Below, one piece after another: positions 8,918 through 16,835 of a DNA stretch of 38,688 nt (its first letter is position 1; the number at the start of each line of letters is the position of its first letter). The position numbers and the translations under genes were made by a program. The DNA comes from Oscillospiraceae bacterium (GTDB taxonomy: Bacteria; Bacillota_A; Clostridia; Oscillospirales; CAG-272): positions 1-38,688 of the forward strand of contig SVRU01000019.1 in the NCBI GenBank assembly GCA_015064665.1, read 5' to 3'. Under the pieces are notes generated by a model that saw only the letters and a program-made list of their open reading frames with translations, was not told the origin of the DNA and made no database searches.

Positions 8918-8953
8918 AAAAGGATAGCCGATTTTTATATCTGCTATCCTTTT
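8918..8953. terminator. Bidirectional intrinsic terminator
   Basis: Stem AAAAGGATAGC (8918-8928) with GCTATCCTTTT (8943-8953) around a 14-base loop; A-rich on one side and T-rich on the other, so it can end both the plus-strand deacetylase operon and the minus-strand CapA gene. Confidence 0.85.
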
Positions 8954-8956
8954 CTA

Positions 8957-10150
8957 TTATATAAAATCATACTCGCGGCGTATAATTTCGCCCGATATCT
9001 CCTTACCCGTGGCGAATTTATAAACCTTTTTAACGTCTTTTATAAGCTTCTTTCTGTCTTTCTTTCCAAGCTCGTGATAGAGTGTATCCACCGGATAGGT
9101 AGATATCTGTTTTCCGTTTGGCTCAATGCCCTTGGTTATGGAAAAGGTCATCTTCTCAAGTTCTTTTTCTTTCATATAAAGATGAACCGCAAGTCCATAG
9201 TTCGGCAGGTTTTTCTTAACCGTTATCGCCGAATGAGTCGACATATTGAAGTTTCCGAGTGAGAACGCGCAAGGCTTTCCTACAACCGTTTTAATTCTTT
9301 GCACCATGTGCGAGTGCGATGCAAAAACAGCGTCAGCACCTGCCTTGACAGCCTCGTGTATTACGTATTTTGAAAACGTACCCGGCTCGGGATTAAACTG
9401 TCCGCCGACGTGCGGATAAACAATAACAAAATCCGCTTTTTCCTTTGCCGCTTTGATATCCGACACGAATTTTGAGATGAACGGTTCGCAGGACTCAAAA
9501 TCAATGAAATCGTCCGCCCTCTCTATCGTGCCCGGCATACCGAACAAGGTTTTAATTCTGGCGCAGGTTTCGGTCTTTGCATTCCTGAAAAGCTTGTCAA
9601 CCCAATTCTTCATCTTTTTTCTTACGTATGGCAAATATGTTGGGGATTTCGGGTTGCGAAGATAGTTTATGCAAGGGAGAAGCTCACTTTCTTCTTTGGA
9701 AAGTCTTTTGTTCGTAGTATAAGTATAGGCTATAACCGCATATTTCACGCCGCCAAGCTCAAAGTAGTATGCCTCGGAACGATCCTTTTCGGGCAGAGTA
9801 ACGCCTACGTTTGCAAAGCCTATCTCGTCAAGCGCCCTTACCGTGCGAAGCATTCCCTCTCCGCCTCGGTCAAGGGTGTGATTGTTGACGGTTGACGTGA
9901 GGTCTATTCCCGCGCGCATTGCCGCCTCGGCAAATTCTATCGGCGCGTTAAAATCGTAAAAGCTGTCTGTATACTTCATCTGCTCGCCGGCAAGCGGAAA
10001 TTCAAGATTTCCGATTACGTAGTCAGCGTCGGCAAACATCGGGCGCATCTTTTCAAAAACACCGTCAAAATTATATGTTCCGTCGCCCTTTTTCGATGCC
10101 TTAAGCACCGGCGGCTCACACATAATATCGCCGATTACCGTAATTTTCAT
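8957..10150 (-). CDS. CapA-family metallophosphatase-fold protein
   Basis: Member of the CapA/PgsA family (poly-gamma-glutamate or capsule biosynthesis type, calcineurin-like phosphoesterase fold). 397 residues from the ATG at 10150, chosen over an upstream TTG inside the preceding gene; GAGG lies nine bases before it. Conserved stretches: VIGDIMCEPP at the N terminus (metal-binding D), YVIGNLEFPLAG, the metal-ligand motif STVNNHTLDRG, VIVYPHVGGQF and FASHSHMVQR. Unlike many CapA proteins it has no N-terminal membrane anchor, so it looks cytosolic. The start lies four bases beyond the stop of the lipid-kinase gene, so the two are one operon. Its polymer or lipid substrate is unknown. Confidence 0.85.
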   Translation of the reverse strand: MKITVIGDIMCEPPVLKASKKGDGTYNFDGVFEKMRPMFADADYVIGNLEFPLAGEQMKYTDSFYDFNAPIEFAEAAMRAGIDLTSTVNNHTLDRGGEGMLRTVRALDEIGFANVGVTLPEKDRSEAYYFELGGVKYAVIAYTYTTNKRLSKEESELLPCINYLRNPKSPTYLPYVRKKMKNWVDKLFRNAKTETCARIKTLFGMPGTIERADDFIDFESCEPFISKFVSDIKAAKEKADFVIVYPHVGGQFNPEPGTFSKYVIHEAVKAGADAVFASHSHMVQRIKTVVGKPCAFSLGNFNMSTHSAITVKKNLPNYGLAVHLYMKEKELEKMTFSITKGIEPNGKQISTYPVDTLYHELGKKDRKKLIKDVKKVYKFATGKEISGEIIRREYDFI

Positions 10151-10154
10151 ATGA

Positions 10155-11039
10155 TCAAGCCTCAACTGGTTCTTTCAAAAGCGCAAAGCTTTTAACCGCA
10201 TATGAGGTAACTCCGAGCACGGTTTCGCCGTCAACCTGAAGAGCTATCGGTCTGTCAAATTCAACCTTAACGTCTTTGCCCGTAAATGCCTTGAAAACGT
10301 CGGTATGCTTTACGTGATTGCCCTTGAATATTTTCGGAAAAATCGTAAGAAGCTTGAGACGGGATCTGCAGGTTACAACGACTACCGAGAGATCTCTTCC
10401 CTCGTTAAGTCGGTCCTGCGCGGGAGTCACCATCATTCCGCCGCCGAAATATCTTCCGTTCATTGACGGAACCATCCAGACGTTTTTATACTCTCTTGTA
10501 GCACCGTCGACGGTAACCTTGGCGTTGACCGTCTTGAATTTATATAGAAGTCCTTTAATTGCAATCGTCGTATAGTTGGGAGCTGCTCCTCCCTTCTTCT
10601 CTCTGAATTTGTCACCCTCTTCACACGCCCAGCCGTCAATTCCGTAGCCAATGCCGTTTATAAATTTATAGGTCTGTCCGTTTACTTCAATAATCGGAAG
10701 TCTTTTTATGTATTCGTTTATCTTGATAAGCTCGTCGGACTTATGCCCCGTAACGTCGTTTATAAAATCATTACCCGTTCCTGCGGCATAGCAGTATATC
10801 GGGAAGGGATATTCCCTGTCCTCTATTCCGTTTACGAAATGATTGAGCGTTCCGTCTCCGCCGACAAGCACCAATCTGTCACCCTCGCAAAGCTTATCTA
10901 TAAAGGATTGCTTGTCCTCAACTTCAATAGTACTGTCAAGCGTTATTTCTTCACCGGGGAATACCGATGATATCTTAGACTCAATTCGCTCCTTGCCGTA
11001 ATGAGAACCGGAAGTTGTGTTATAGAGTACGTAAACCAT
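10155..11039 (-). CDS. Diacylglycerol kinase/YegS-type lipid kinase
   Basis: ATP-dependent lipid kinase of the DagK/YegS/sphingosine-kinase superfamily, which recycles diacylglycerol or phosphorylates related lipids at the membrane face. 294 residues. Seen: the nucleotide-binding motif VGGDGTLNHFVNG (about residues 60-72), the second motif AAGTGNDFIND, GIGYGIDGWACEEGDK, and the C-terminal beta-sandwich ending with LQVDGETVLG. The start is the ATG at 11039, after GGAGG at slightly short spacing; an upstream TTG is less plausible. It is the first gene of the operon with the CapA-like protein and has a near-perfect promoter. Confidence 0.88.
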   Translation of the reverse strand: MVYVLYNTTSGSHYGKERIESKISSVFPGEEITLDSTIEVEDKQSFIDKLCEGDRLVLVGGDGTLNHFVNGIEDREYPFPIYCYAAGTGNDFINDVTGHKSDELIKINEYIKRLPIIEVNGQTYKFINGIGYGIDGWACEEGDKFREKKGGAAPNYTTIAIKGLLYKFKTVNAKVTVDGATREYKNVWMVPSMNGRYFGGGMMVTPAQDRLNEGRDLSVVVVTCRSRLKLLTIFPKIFKGNHVKHTDVFKAFTGKDVKVEFDRPIALQVDGETVLGVTSYAVKSFALLKEPVEA

Positions 11040-11090
11040 AAGGCCTCCAAAATGCAATTATTTTATGAGATTTGAAGCAACGCACTTTTT

Positions 11091-11119
11091 ATTATACATT
11101 ATTTGTTTAATTTTGTCAA
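11091..11119 (-). promoter_or_regulatory. Promoter for the lipid kinase/CapA operon
   Basis: Minus strand TTGACA (11114-11119), 17 bases, TATAAT (11091-11096): both boxes match consensus. It is 51 bases upstream of the kinase start and divergent from the T-box promoter. Confidence 0.85.
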
Positions 11120-11207
11120 TTATTATCTTTACGCGGCTCTGCGCGTCGAAATATGCTGAATTTACAGCCACAAAATTTCTCTTTCAATATATGTCAAAAA
11201 TTACCTC

Positions 11208-11236
11208 TTGACAAATGCTACAAAATCCGTTATAAT
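11208..11236 (+). promoter_or_regulatory. Promoter for the T-box/lrp/aminotransferase operon
   Basis: TTGACA (11208-11213), 17-base spacer, TATAAT (11231-11236): full consensus. Transcription would start near 11243, just before stem I of the T-box leader, leaving about 285 bases of untranslated leader. Confidence 0.9.
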
Positions 11237-11250
11237 ATACGTCACAGGCA

Positions 11251-11510
11251 ATGATCGGAAGGAGTAATACGCAAGGACGTACTTCAGAGAGAGGGCGGTT
11301 GGTGAAAGCCCTTGGCGGCAGCGTATGAAGCAGTCCGTGAGCCTCGGAGAGAACCCAAATGCGGCTAAATTCCGGCGGGTGCGCCCGTTATTGCGCTACG
11401 GTCCTGTTGGGGACTTACTGAGGAGAGCACTGCGAGGTGCGCTTGAATTACGGTGGTATCACGAAATTATATTCGTCCGTAGCATAGAAATATGCTTACG
11501 GGCTTTTTTA
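11251..11510 (+). promoter_or_regulatory. T-box riboswitch leader, specifier GCA (alanine)
   Basis: A full T-box that senses uncharged tRNA. Stem I: CGGA (11256-11259) pairs with TCCG (11334-11337) and ATACGC (11267-11272) with GCGTAT (11321-11326). They enclose a specifier loop with AGTA (11263-11266) opposite GAAGCAG (11327-11333); by the usual GAA-codon-purine register the codon is GCA, at 11330-11332. The distal part has the AG-rich bulge and GGTTGGTGAAAGCC. A stem III-like hairpin (GCAC/GTGC) precedes the T-box. Antiterminator: ACGG and ACGAA (11450-11465) pair with TTCGT and CCGT (11472-11480) around a bulge TGGTATC, whose TGGT fits a tRNA 3' end ACCA, as in tRNA-Ala. Competing terminator at 11477-11510 with a T-tract. 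Uncharged tRNA-Ala should switch the downstream genes on. Confidence 0.93.
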
Positions 11511-11527
11511 TTTGAAAGGGGAAAAAT

Positions 11528-12010
11528 ATGAATTTGAAAATTTTGAAGCTTCTTGAAAAGAACGCAAGAATGGACATCGAGGATATTGCAACCGTCGCCG
11601 AGCTTACTCCCGACGAGGTAAAGCGCGAGATTCGGGAGATGGAAAAAGACGGCATTATCCGCGGTTACAAATGCGTTATAGACTGGGAAAAAGTCAACAC
11701 GGGTGCAGTCAGCGCAATAATCGAGCTTAAGGTAACGCCTAAAGCCGGACTCGGCTTTGACGAGGTTGCGGAACGAATTGCAAAATATTCCGAGGTTGAA
11801 TCGGTGTGGCTTGCATCGGGAGCGTGTGACCTTACCGTCGTCGTTACGGGCAGAAGCTTTGAGGAGGTTTCCTCCTTCGTTGCAAGGCAGCTCGCCGTTA
11901 TAGACTCGGTCACCTCAACCAAAACTCAGTTTATAATGCGCAGATATAAGGAATTCGGCGTTGAGCTTAATGACGGCGAAGAAGACGGAAGAGGAAGAAT
12001 TTCGCTATGA
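11528..12010 (+). CDS. Lrp/AsnC-family transcriptional regulator
   Basis: Feast/famine regulator: DNA binding by an N-terminal winged helix-turn-helix and amino-acid binding by a C-terminal RAM/ACT-like domain. 160 residues, standard size. The first 50 residues hold the helix-turn-helix (KLLEKNARMDIEDIATVAEL, then VKREIREMEKDGIIRGY), and the C-terminal domain reads AIIELKVTP...VESVWLASGACDLTVVVTG...STKTQFIMRRYK. The start lies 17 bases after the T-box terminator with AGGGG upstream. Its stop overlaps the aminotransferase start by four bases (ATGA), so the two are coupled. By context it probably responds to alanine or a related amino acid; this is inference from the T-box, not from the ligand pocket. 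Confidence 0.92.
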   Translation: MNLKILKLLEKNARMDIEDIATVAELTPDEVKREIREMEKDGIIRGYKCVIDWEKVNTGAVSAIIELKVTPKAGLGFDEVAERIAKYSEVESVWLASGACDLTVVVTGRSFEEVSSFVARQLAVIDSVTSTKTQFIMRRYKEFGVELNDGEEDGRGRISL

Positions 12011-13176
12011 TAGACTATTCAAAGATCCTTTCCGATGCGGCAACGAAAATCAAGCCGTCGGGAATAAGAAAGTTTTTTGACATTGCGAACACAATGGAGG
12101 ACGTAATATCACTCGGTGTAGGAGAACCGGATTTCAGAACGCCATGGCAGATAAGAAGCGCGGGAATACGCTCGCTTGAGCACGGAAGGACAAGATACAC
12201 CTCAAACCGCGGCCTTGATGATTTAAGACGCGAAATATCCCGCTACGTAGAAAGAAAATATTCGGTATCCTATGCGCCAAGCACGGATATTCTCGTAACG
12301 ATAGGCGGCAGCGAAGCAATAGACGCGGCAATCCGCGCGATAGTGAATCCGGGGGACGAGGTAATAATTCCTCAGCCGAGCTACGTTTGCTACGAACCGA
12401 TAACAAGACTTGCGGGCGGTACACCCGTTATAATAAAAACCAAAGCTGAAAACAATTTTAAAATAACGCCCAACGAGCTTCTTGAAAAGATTACCGAGCG
12501 CACGAAAGCCTTAATTCTGCCCTACCCGTGCAATCCCACGGGAGCAATAATGGAAAAAACCGACCTTGAAGCTATTGCAAAAGTTTTGCGCGAGAAAAAC
12601 ATTATTGTTATCTCCGACGAGATATACGCAGAGCTGACCTTCGGCGCAGAGCATACCTCGATTGCAAGCATCGAGGGAATGAAGGAAAGAACGCTGCTGA
12701 TAAACGGCTTTTCAAAAACCTTTTCGATGACGGGCTGGCGGCTCGGCTATGTCTGCGGACCCGCCGAAATTATAAAACAAATTACAAAAATCCATCAGTT
12801 TGCTATAATGTGCGCGCCGACGACCTCGCAGTATGCCGCGGCAGAGGCTCTGCGCTCCTGTGACGGAGAGGTCGAAAGAATGAAAGAGGAATACGACGCG
12901 CGCCGCAAAATCATTGTCAAAGGATTTTGCAATCTCGGACTCACCTGCCGAGAGCCGAAAGGCGCATTCTACGCCTTCCCCTCTATAAAATCTACAGGCA
13001 TGACGAGCGACGAGTTCTGCGAAAAGCTCCTCTACTCAAAGCGCGTCGCGCTGGTTCCCGGCACGGCATTCGGCGAGGGCGGCGAGGGCTACGTCCGAGC
13101 GTCCTACTGCTACTCGGTTGACCATATAAAAGAAGCGCTCTCACGAATCGGAGAATTTCTTAAAGAAATAAAATAA
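12007..13176 (+). CDS. Class I/II PLP-dependent aminotransferase, candidate alanine transaminase
   Basis: Fold-type I aminotransferase, 389 residues. Seen: the substrate-binding SLGVGEPDFRTP (about residues 35-46), PYPCNPTGA with the conserved Asn (177), SDEIYAEL (Asp 204), the PLP-binding Lys 237 in NGFSKTFSMTGWRLGY, and the carboxylate-binding Arg in GYVRASYCYS near the C terminus. The close homologues I recall are annotated as aspartate, aromatic or generic aminotransferases. The start ATG overlaps the lrp stop. The alanine-specifier T-box upstream suggests the physiological job is pyruvate/alanine transamination to supply alanine when tRNA-Ala is uncharged; this is inference. Substrate specificity cannot be decided from these motifs. 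Confidence 0.9.
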   Translation: MIDYSKILSDAATKIKPSGIRKFFDIANTMEDVISLGVGEPDFRTPWQIRSAGIRSLEHGRTRYTSNRGLDDLRREISRYVERKYSVSYAPSTDILVTIGGSEAIDAAIRAIVNPGDEVIIPQPSYVCYEPITRLAGGTPVIIKTKAENNFKITPNELLEKITERTKALILPYPCNPTGAIMEKTDLEAIAKVLREKNIIVISDEIYAELTFGAEHTSIASIEGMKERTLLINGFSKTFSMTGWRLGYVCGPAEIIKQITKIHQFAIMCAPTTSQYAAAEALRSCDGEVERMKEEYDARRKIIVKGFCNLGLTCREPKGAFYAFPSIKSTGMTSDEFCEKLLYSKRVALVPGTAFGEGGEGYVRASYCYSVDHIKEALSRIGEFLKEIK

Positions 13177-13182
13177 ACAGAC

Positions 13183-13219
13183 ATAAAAACACCCCTGCCC
13201 AAATTTTAAGCAGGGGTGT
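13183..13219 (-). terminator. Intrinsic terminator (minus-strand oriented)
   Basis: Perfect 10-bp stem ACACCCCTGC (13189-13198) with GCAGGGGTGT (13210-13219). The T-run lies on the minus-strand side (13183-13188 and beyond), so it ends the RDD/RHS cassette; on the plus strand the T-tract is poor, though the hairpin could still help to end the aminotransferase transcript. Confidence 0.8.
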
Positions 13220-13275
13220 ACGTCTTAAGAAATTTAACGGTTGCTATTTAGAATGATATTTTCAACCTATAAATG

Positions 13276-13749
13276 CTATTTCAAGTAAAAATCGCGGAGA
13301 TACATCATATAAAGTTCCGTCATGTTTTTTGAAAATTCGCCGTCCATTTTTTCAGCATCAGCCTTGAGGTTTTTGTAGACCTTTTTATCTATAACAAAGG
13401 TTTTGATGACGTTCTTTTCCCATTCAAACAAAACCATTTTACTGCCGCCTATAAACACCGATTTCCAAATCAATATATAACCGAATATTGACGTCATTAC
13501 AGTTCGTTTTATAGACAGCATTAAGGTTGGCTTATTCCAACAGTTATCATAAACGACTATACCTACAATCTTTTTTCCGATGCTTGCGTTTCCGAAAAGA
13601 CAGTCTTTCAGAAAAAATGGACAAAACAAAATCAAGTTAACTAACGGCTGTGTCGGTGTGTAAACGAACTCATGAAAAAAGACTAAAAGAAAACTGTATA
13701 TGAAAGCATCAATAATGTATGCCAAACATCTTTTTTTGAAAATTTTCAT
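13276..13749 (-). CDS. RDD-family membrane protein
   Basis: 157 residues from the ATG at 13749, which follows GGAG at five bases. The N-terminal KRCLAYIIDAFIYSFLLVFF carries the R...D pattern that names RDD proteins, followed by a second hydrophobic segment (LVNLILFCPFFLKDCLF) and the characteristic GNASIGKKIVGIVVYD; a third segment lies near IFGYILIWKSVF. The C-terminal 50 residues are charged and probably cytosolic. The function of the family is poorly known (some members are antiporter-like). It is the third gene of the cassette led by the RHS tip, 29 bases after the 107-residue membrane-protein gene, so it may protect against or deliver the RHS product; that is speculation. Confidence 0.72.
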   Translation of the reverse strand: MKIFKKRCLAYIIDAFIYSFLLVFFHEFVYTPTQPLVNLILFCPFFLKDCLFGNASIGKKIVGIVVYDNCWNKPTLMLSIKRTVMTSIFGYILIWKSVFIGGSKMVLFEWEKNVIKTFVIDKKVYKNLKADAEKMDGEFSKNMTELYMMYLRDFYLK

Positions 13750-13778
13750 ATCTACTCCGCGGATTTTTACAACATCGG

Positions 13779-14102
13779 TCAACTAAACAAAGCAATTATT
13801 GCCCTAACAAAGAAATAAAACGCAGAAATGAAGGATAGCAAAAAAAGTGCTGTCATATGATATCTGTAAACGTTAGGCTTACCCCGGGCTATCCAAAAGG
13901 ATCTAGAGGTATTAATCACTTTTTTTGGTGGTATATGGGCGTTTTTAATTTCAAATGCCCATATTATCGTAAAGAATATTAAACCACATGTCTTAGAAAA
14001 ATAGTCGCTTGCAGGTTCAGGAACGAAAAAAGACATAAATAAGCTAAAAACGCCAATTATTATCAATAGCGATAAGAGTATAACAGAAATTTTTCTCTTC
14101 AT
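13779..14102 (-). CDS. Small hypothetical membrane protein
   Basis: 107 residues, not recognised. About three membrane segments are visible: residues 5-28 (ISVILLSLLIIIGVFSLFMS), 38-50 (CGLIFFTIIWAFE) and 84-105 (TALFLLSFISAFYFFVRAII), separated by a basic loop with PPKKVINTSRSFWIARGKP. The start is eight bases after the RHS stop with AGGAGA slightly far upstream (11 bases). Its position directly after an RHS C-terminal tip is where immunity genes of polymorphic toxins usually lie, so a membrane immunity protein is a possible role. No motif confirms this. Confidence 0.6.
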   Translation of the reverse strand: MKRKISVILLSLLIIIGVFSLFMSFFVPEPASDYFSKTCGLIFFTIIWAFEIKNAHIPPKKVINTSRSFWIARGKPNVYRYHMTALFLLSFISAFYFFVRAIIALFS

Positions 14103-14110
14103 GAATCTTT

Positions 14111-14854
14111 TTATCTCCTGCTATTAATATATTCTTCAATATCCATAAGAAAGCCGCTTGTTGAAAATGAGATACCGTACTGATATCCGAGCACATACGC
14201 TGCCGAACGACTATGCGATTTTGAATTTTCCCAATAATAAGGATCACTTTTTGGATCATCAGGACCGGAATCCATAGACTCATATGTATCACTTTGCGGT
14301 CCAAAAGTCCAATCGCCGACACTGATTGCAAGGGCGGAACGGCCTACGTGTCCAAATCTAATTTTACCGTTCTTAAATTGAATTCCAACTATATCAACTC
14401 TGGAACCGGCCTCAAGCGAAATCCTATTTTGTTTTCCGTTTCCAAATTCAAATTCTCCGCCCATTCCAACTGTAATACCGGCTTGAGCCTCAAAGTTGGA
14501 GATTGCACTATTCAGTGTATGTACTACAAACTCTTTGGTAAAAACTATGCTGCATGTTTCTTTTACAGTGTCTTTTACGTGTTTAACCTTCTTCTTTATG
14601 TCATTCCAAGACGGCCAATTACCTGTATAGTCGGTATTCATAATCAGATTGTTGAAACAATACACGTAAAGATTAAAACCGTGCAAACTTCCGTTAACAC
14701 CAGACATCATTTCGTCAGCATTTAAAAACCTACCCGTCTTTGCATCGTAATATCTTGTATTAAGATAATACAATCCAAGGTCAGCATCGTAGTAATAACC
14801 TCTGTATATGAACGGGTTGTTTGCTACCGAGGTAGATGCTTCGGATTGTTTTTT
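14111..14854 (-). pseudogene. RHS-repeat core C-terminal fragment with variable tip
   Basis: The frame upstream of residue 1 reads NPFIYRGYYYDADLGLYYLN, then TRYYDAKTGRFLNADE: the conserved end of an RHS/YD-repeat core. It is cut by an in-frame TAG at 14855-14857, and no ATG, GTG or plausible ribosome site exists between that stop and the core (the first usable codon is a TTG at 14773). The thousand or more residues of a normal RHS shell are therefore missing. After the core comes a variable tip of about 165 residues (starting GNWPSWNDIKKKVK, with GGEFEFGNGKQNRISLEAGS and a serine-rich, tyrosine-rich end) that I do not recognise. It is either a pseudogene left by deletion or an orphan tip module kept as a recombination donor. 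Two small membrane-protein genes follow closely. Confidence 0.72.
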
Positions 14855-14862
14855 CTATCTTA

Positions 14863-14892
14863 ATTATACCAAGGAAAAATACGCTTTGTAAA
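14863..14892 (-). promoter_or_regulatory. Promoter upstream of the RHS fragment
   Basis: Minus strand TTTACA (14887-14892), 18-base spacer, TATAAT (14863-14868), extended -10 TGGTATAAT. It would put the transcript start at about the in-frame stop of the RHS fragment, so the fragment and the two membrane-protein genes could be expressed. Confidence 0.6.
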
Positions 14893-14982
14893 GCATTTTT
14901 TGTCGGTTTTTGGGGTGCGTGCAAAAGTTCGTGAAATCTATACAAAACCGATTGTGCATTTTAACGAGGTAAAATTTGGGAA

Positions 14983-15023
14983 AATAGAAAACCGAGCAAT
15001 TGCGATTTTCTGCAATTGCTCGG
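14983..15023 (-). terminator. Intrinsic terminator of the Na/Pi cotransporter operon
   Basis: Perfect 12-bp stem CCGAGCAATTGC (14992-15003) with GCAATTGCTCGG (15012-15023), eight-base loop, followed on the minus strand by TTTTCTATTTTCC. The rest of the 14893-14991 gap holds nothing else that I can support. Confidence 0.92.
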
Positions 15024-15041
15024 CAATTATGTCGTCCCGAA

Positions 15042-16805
15042 TTACTTTTCAAGCTTATATTTCTGCTGGTAGTAAACGTATTTCTGTTTAAATTCGACGC
15101 TTTCGACGGTTTCCTCGTTATGCTTGTGCATGTCGAGGTCGCCGAGCTTGGAGATTTCTATTACGCAGCCGGCGATGTTTGAGCAGTGGTCGGATACTCT
15201 CTCGAAATTCGTGAGAAGGTCGGAGAGGACGAAGCCGTGCTCGATCGTGCATTCGCTCTTTTGAAGTCTTATAATATGATTGAGCTTTATCTGGTCTCGA
15301 AGGTCGTCAACGACCTCTTCGATAGGCTCTACCTCTTCGGCAAGACGAACGTCGTCCTCGAGGAAGGACTTAAGCGTGATATCAAGAATTTCATTAATTG
15401 CGGAACGCATAACCTGCATTTCTTCGGTTGCCTGAGCCGAGAAGGAAATTTTTTTGTCCTTCATTTCTTCTGCCGACTCTACGATGTTTACAGAGTGGTC
15501 GGAGATACGCTCAAGGTCACCTATGATATGGAGCAGCTTCGTTATCTGCATAGCGTCGTTGTCGCTTATATCACAGCCCGAAAGCTTTACGAGATAGCTT
15601 CCGAGAGCATCCTCAAATTTATCGGCGCGGTCCTCAAGGTCGCGCACCTCGTCCGCTGCCTTGGAATCATACGCATCAAAAAGCGAAAGCGATTTTTTGA
15701 GCGCGAGGATAGATATATCCGCCATTTCTCTGGTAACCGCAGTTGCCTGTCCCACGGCGATAGAGGGAGTTTCGAAAAGACGCTCGTCGAGCTTGTTGAC
15801 GGTTTCGTTTTCGTCCTTCTTATCGCGCACGGTGAGCCTTGCGAGCTTTTCAAGCTGTTTATAGAAGGGAGCGATTGCAAGCACCGAGAAAATTTTGAAT
15901 ACCGTATGCACTCCGGCAACGCCCCAAGCGTTTATTGCGGCATCGGCAGGAATAAGACCTATCAGTGAATTGATAACGTAGTAAAGAGAAAGCCAGATTG
16001 CGACGCCTACTATATTGAAATAAAGGTGTATCATGGCGGCGCGCTTACCGTTTCTGTTTGCGCTGATTGAAGAAATAAGCGCGGTAACGCAGGTACCGAT
16101 ATTCTGACCCATAACTATCGGAATAGCCGCGCCGTAGGTGATAGCGCCCGTCATAGTGAGCGACTGAAGAATACCGACCGAAGCCGACGAGGACTGAACT
16201 ACAACGGTAAGTATAAGTCCCGCAAGAACACCGAGAATGGGATTTGAGAACATTGTGAAAATAGGCTTCAGGGTTTCGCCGTAGTCCTTAACGGCGCCTG
16301 ACATAAGGTCCATACCCACCATAAGAATTGCAAAGCTGAGAAGAATGTGACCGACGTCCTTCTTCTTTCCGCGCTTTGCGAACATTATAAGGCATATACC
16401 TATAACGGCAAGCACGGGCATCCATGCGTCCGGCTTAAGCCATTCGACGAATCCGAGCGCCGCCGCGCTCTCATCACCGCCAAGACTTGAGAGGGCCGTA
16501 AGCCAAGCGGTAACGGCAGTACCTACGTTAGCACCCATAATAACGCCGACGGACTGCAAAAGAGTCATCGTGCCCGAGTTAACGAAGCCGACTACCATAA
16601 CCGTCGTTGCCGACGAAGACTGAATGACCGCCGTAACACCAAGACCCAGCAAAAATCCCTTAAGAGGATTCGAGGTCATCTTGCCGAGTATGGTTTTAAG
16701 CTGATTACCCGCGCTTTTTTTAAGCGAGTCGCCCATGATATCCATTCCGTAAAGAAAAAGAGCAAGACCGCAAAACAAGCTTAAAATATCAAAAATTATA
16801 TCCAT
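15042..16805 (-). CDS. Na+/phosphate cotransporter with C-terminal PhoU-like domain
   Basis: Type II sodium-dependent phosphate transporter (NptA/YjbB-like). 587 residues: about eight to ten membrane segments in residues 1-310 with the inverted-repeat signature QSSSATT (62-68) and a second QSSSASVG (about 200), then a helical PhoU-like region (about 345-560) of two three-helix repeats rich in acidic residues (DLEDRADKFEDAL and ERISDHSVNIVE, and later ERVSDHCSNIAG). The fusion suggests transport under PhoU-type control. Start 16805 follows AGGAGA. It lies 30 bases after the HAD gene and closes the HD-HAD-NptA operon, so imported phosphate and phosphatase activity may be linked. It may export as well as import phosphate. 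Confidence 0.93.
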   Translation of the reverse strand: MDIIFDILSLFCGLALFLYGMDIMGDSLKKSAGNQLKTILGKMTSNPLKGFLLGLGVTAVIQSSSATTVMVVGFVNSGTMTLLQSVGVIMGANVGTAVTAWLTALSSLGGDESAAALGFVEWLKPDAWMPVLAVIGICLIMFAKRGKKKDVGHILLSFAILMVGMDLMSGAVKDYGETLKPIFTMFSNPILGVLAGLILTVVVQSSSASVGILQSLTMTGAITYGAAIPIVMGQNIGTCVTALISSISANRNGKRAAMIHLYFNIVGVAIWLSLYYVINSLIGLIPADAAINAWGVAGVHTVFKIFSVLAIAPFYKQLEKLARLTVRDKKDENETVNKLDERLFETPSIAVGQATAVTREMADISILALKKSLSLFDAYDSKAADEVRDLEDRADKFEDALGSYLVKLSGCDISDNDAMQITKLLHIIGDLERISDHSVNIVESAEEMKDKKISFSAQATEEMQVMRSAINEILDITLKSFLEDDVRLAEEVEPIEEVVDDLRDQIKLNHIIRLQKSECTIEHGFVLSDLLTNFERVSDHCSNIAGCVIEISKLGDLDMHKHNEETVESVEFKQKYVYYQQKYKLEK

Positions 16806-16835
16806 TTATATCTCCTGTAAAAATTGAATTGTCGT

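Noticed and set aside
14864..15052. 62-residue minus-strand frame between the Na/Pi transporter gene and the RHS fragment
   Set aside because: It spans the 12-bp terminator stem and a promoter; no ribosome site.
15186..15968. 260-residue plus-strand frame
   Set aside because: Antisense to the PhoU-like part of the Na/Pi transporter gene; low-complexity shadow.
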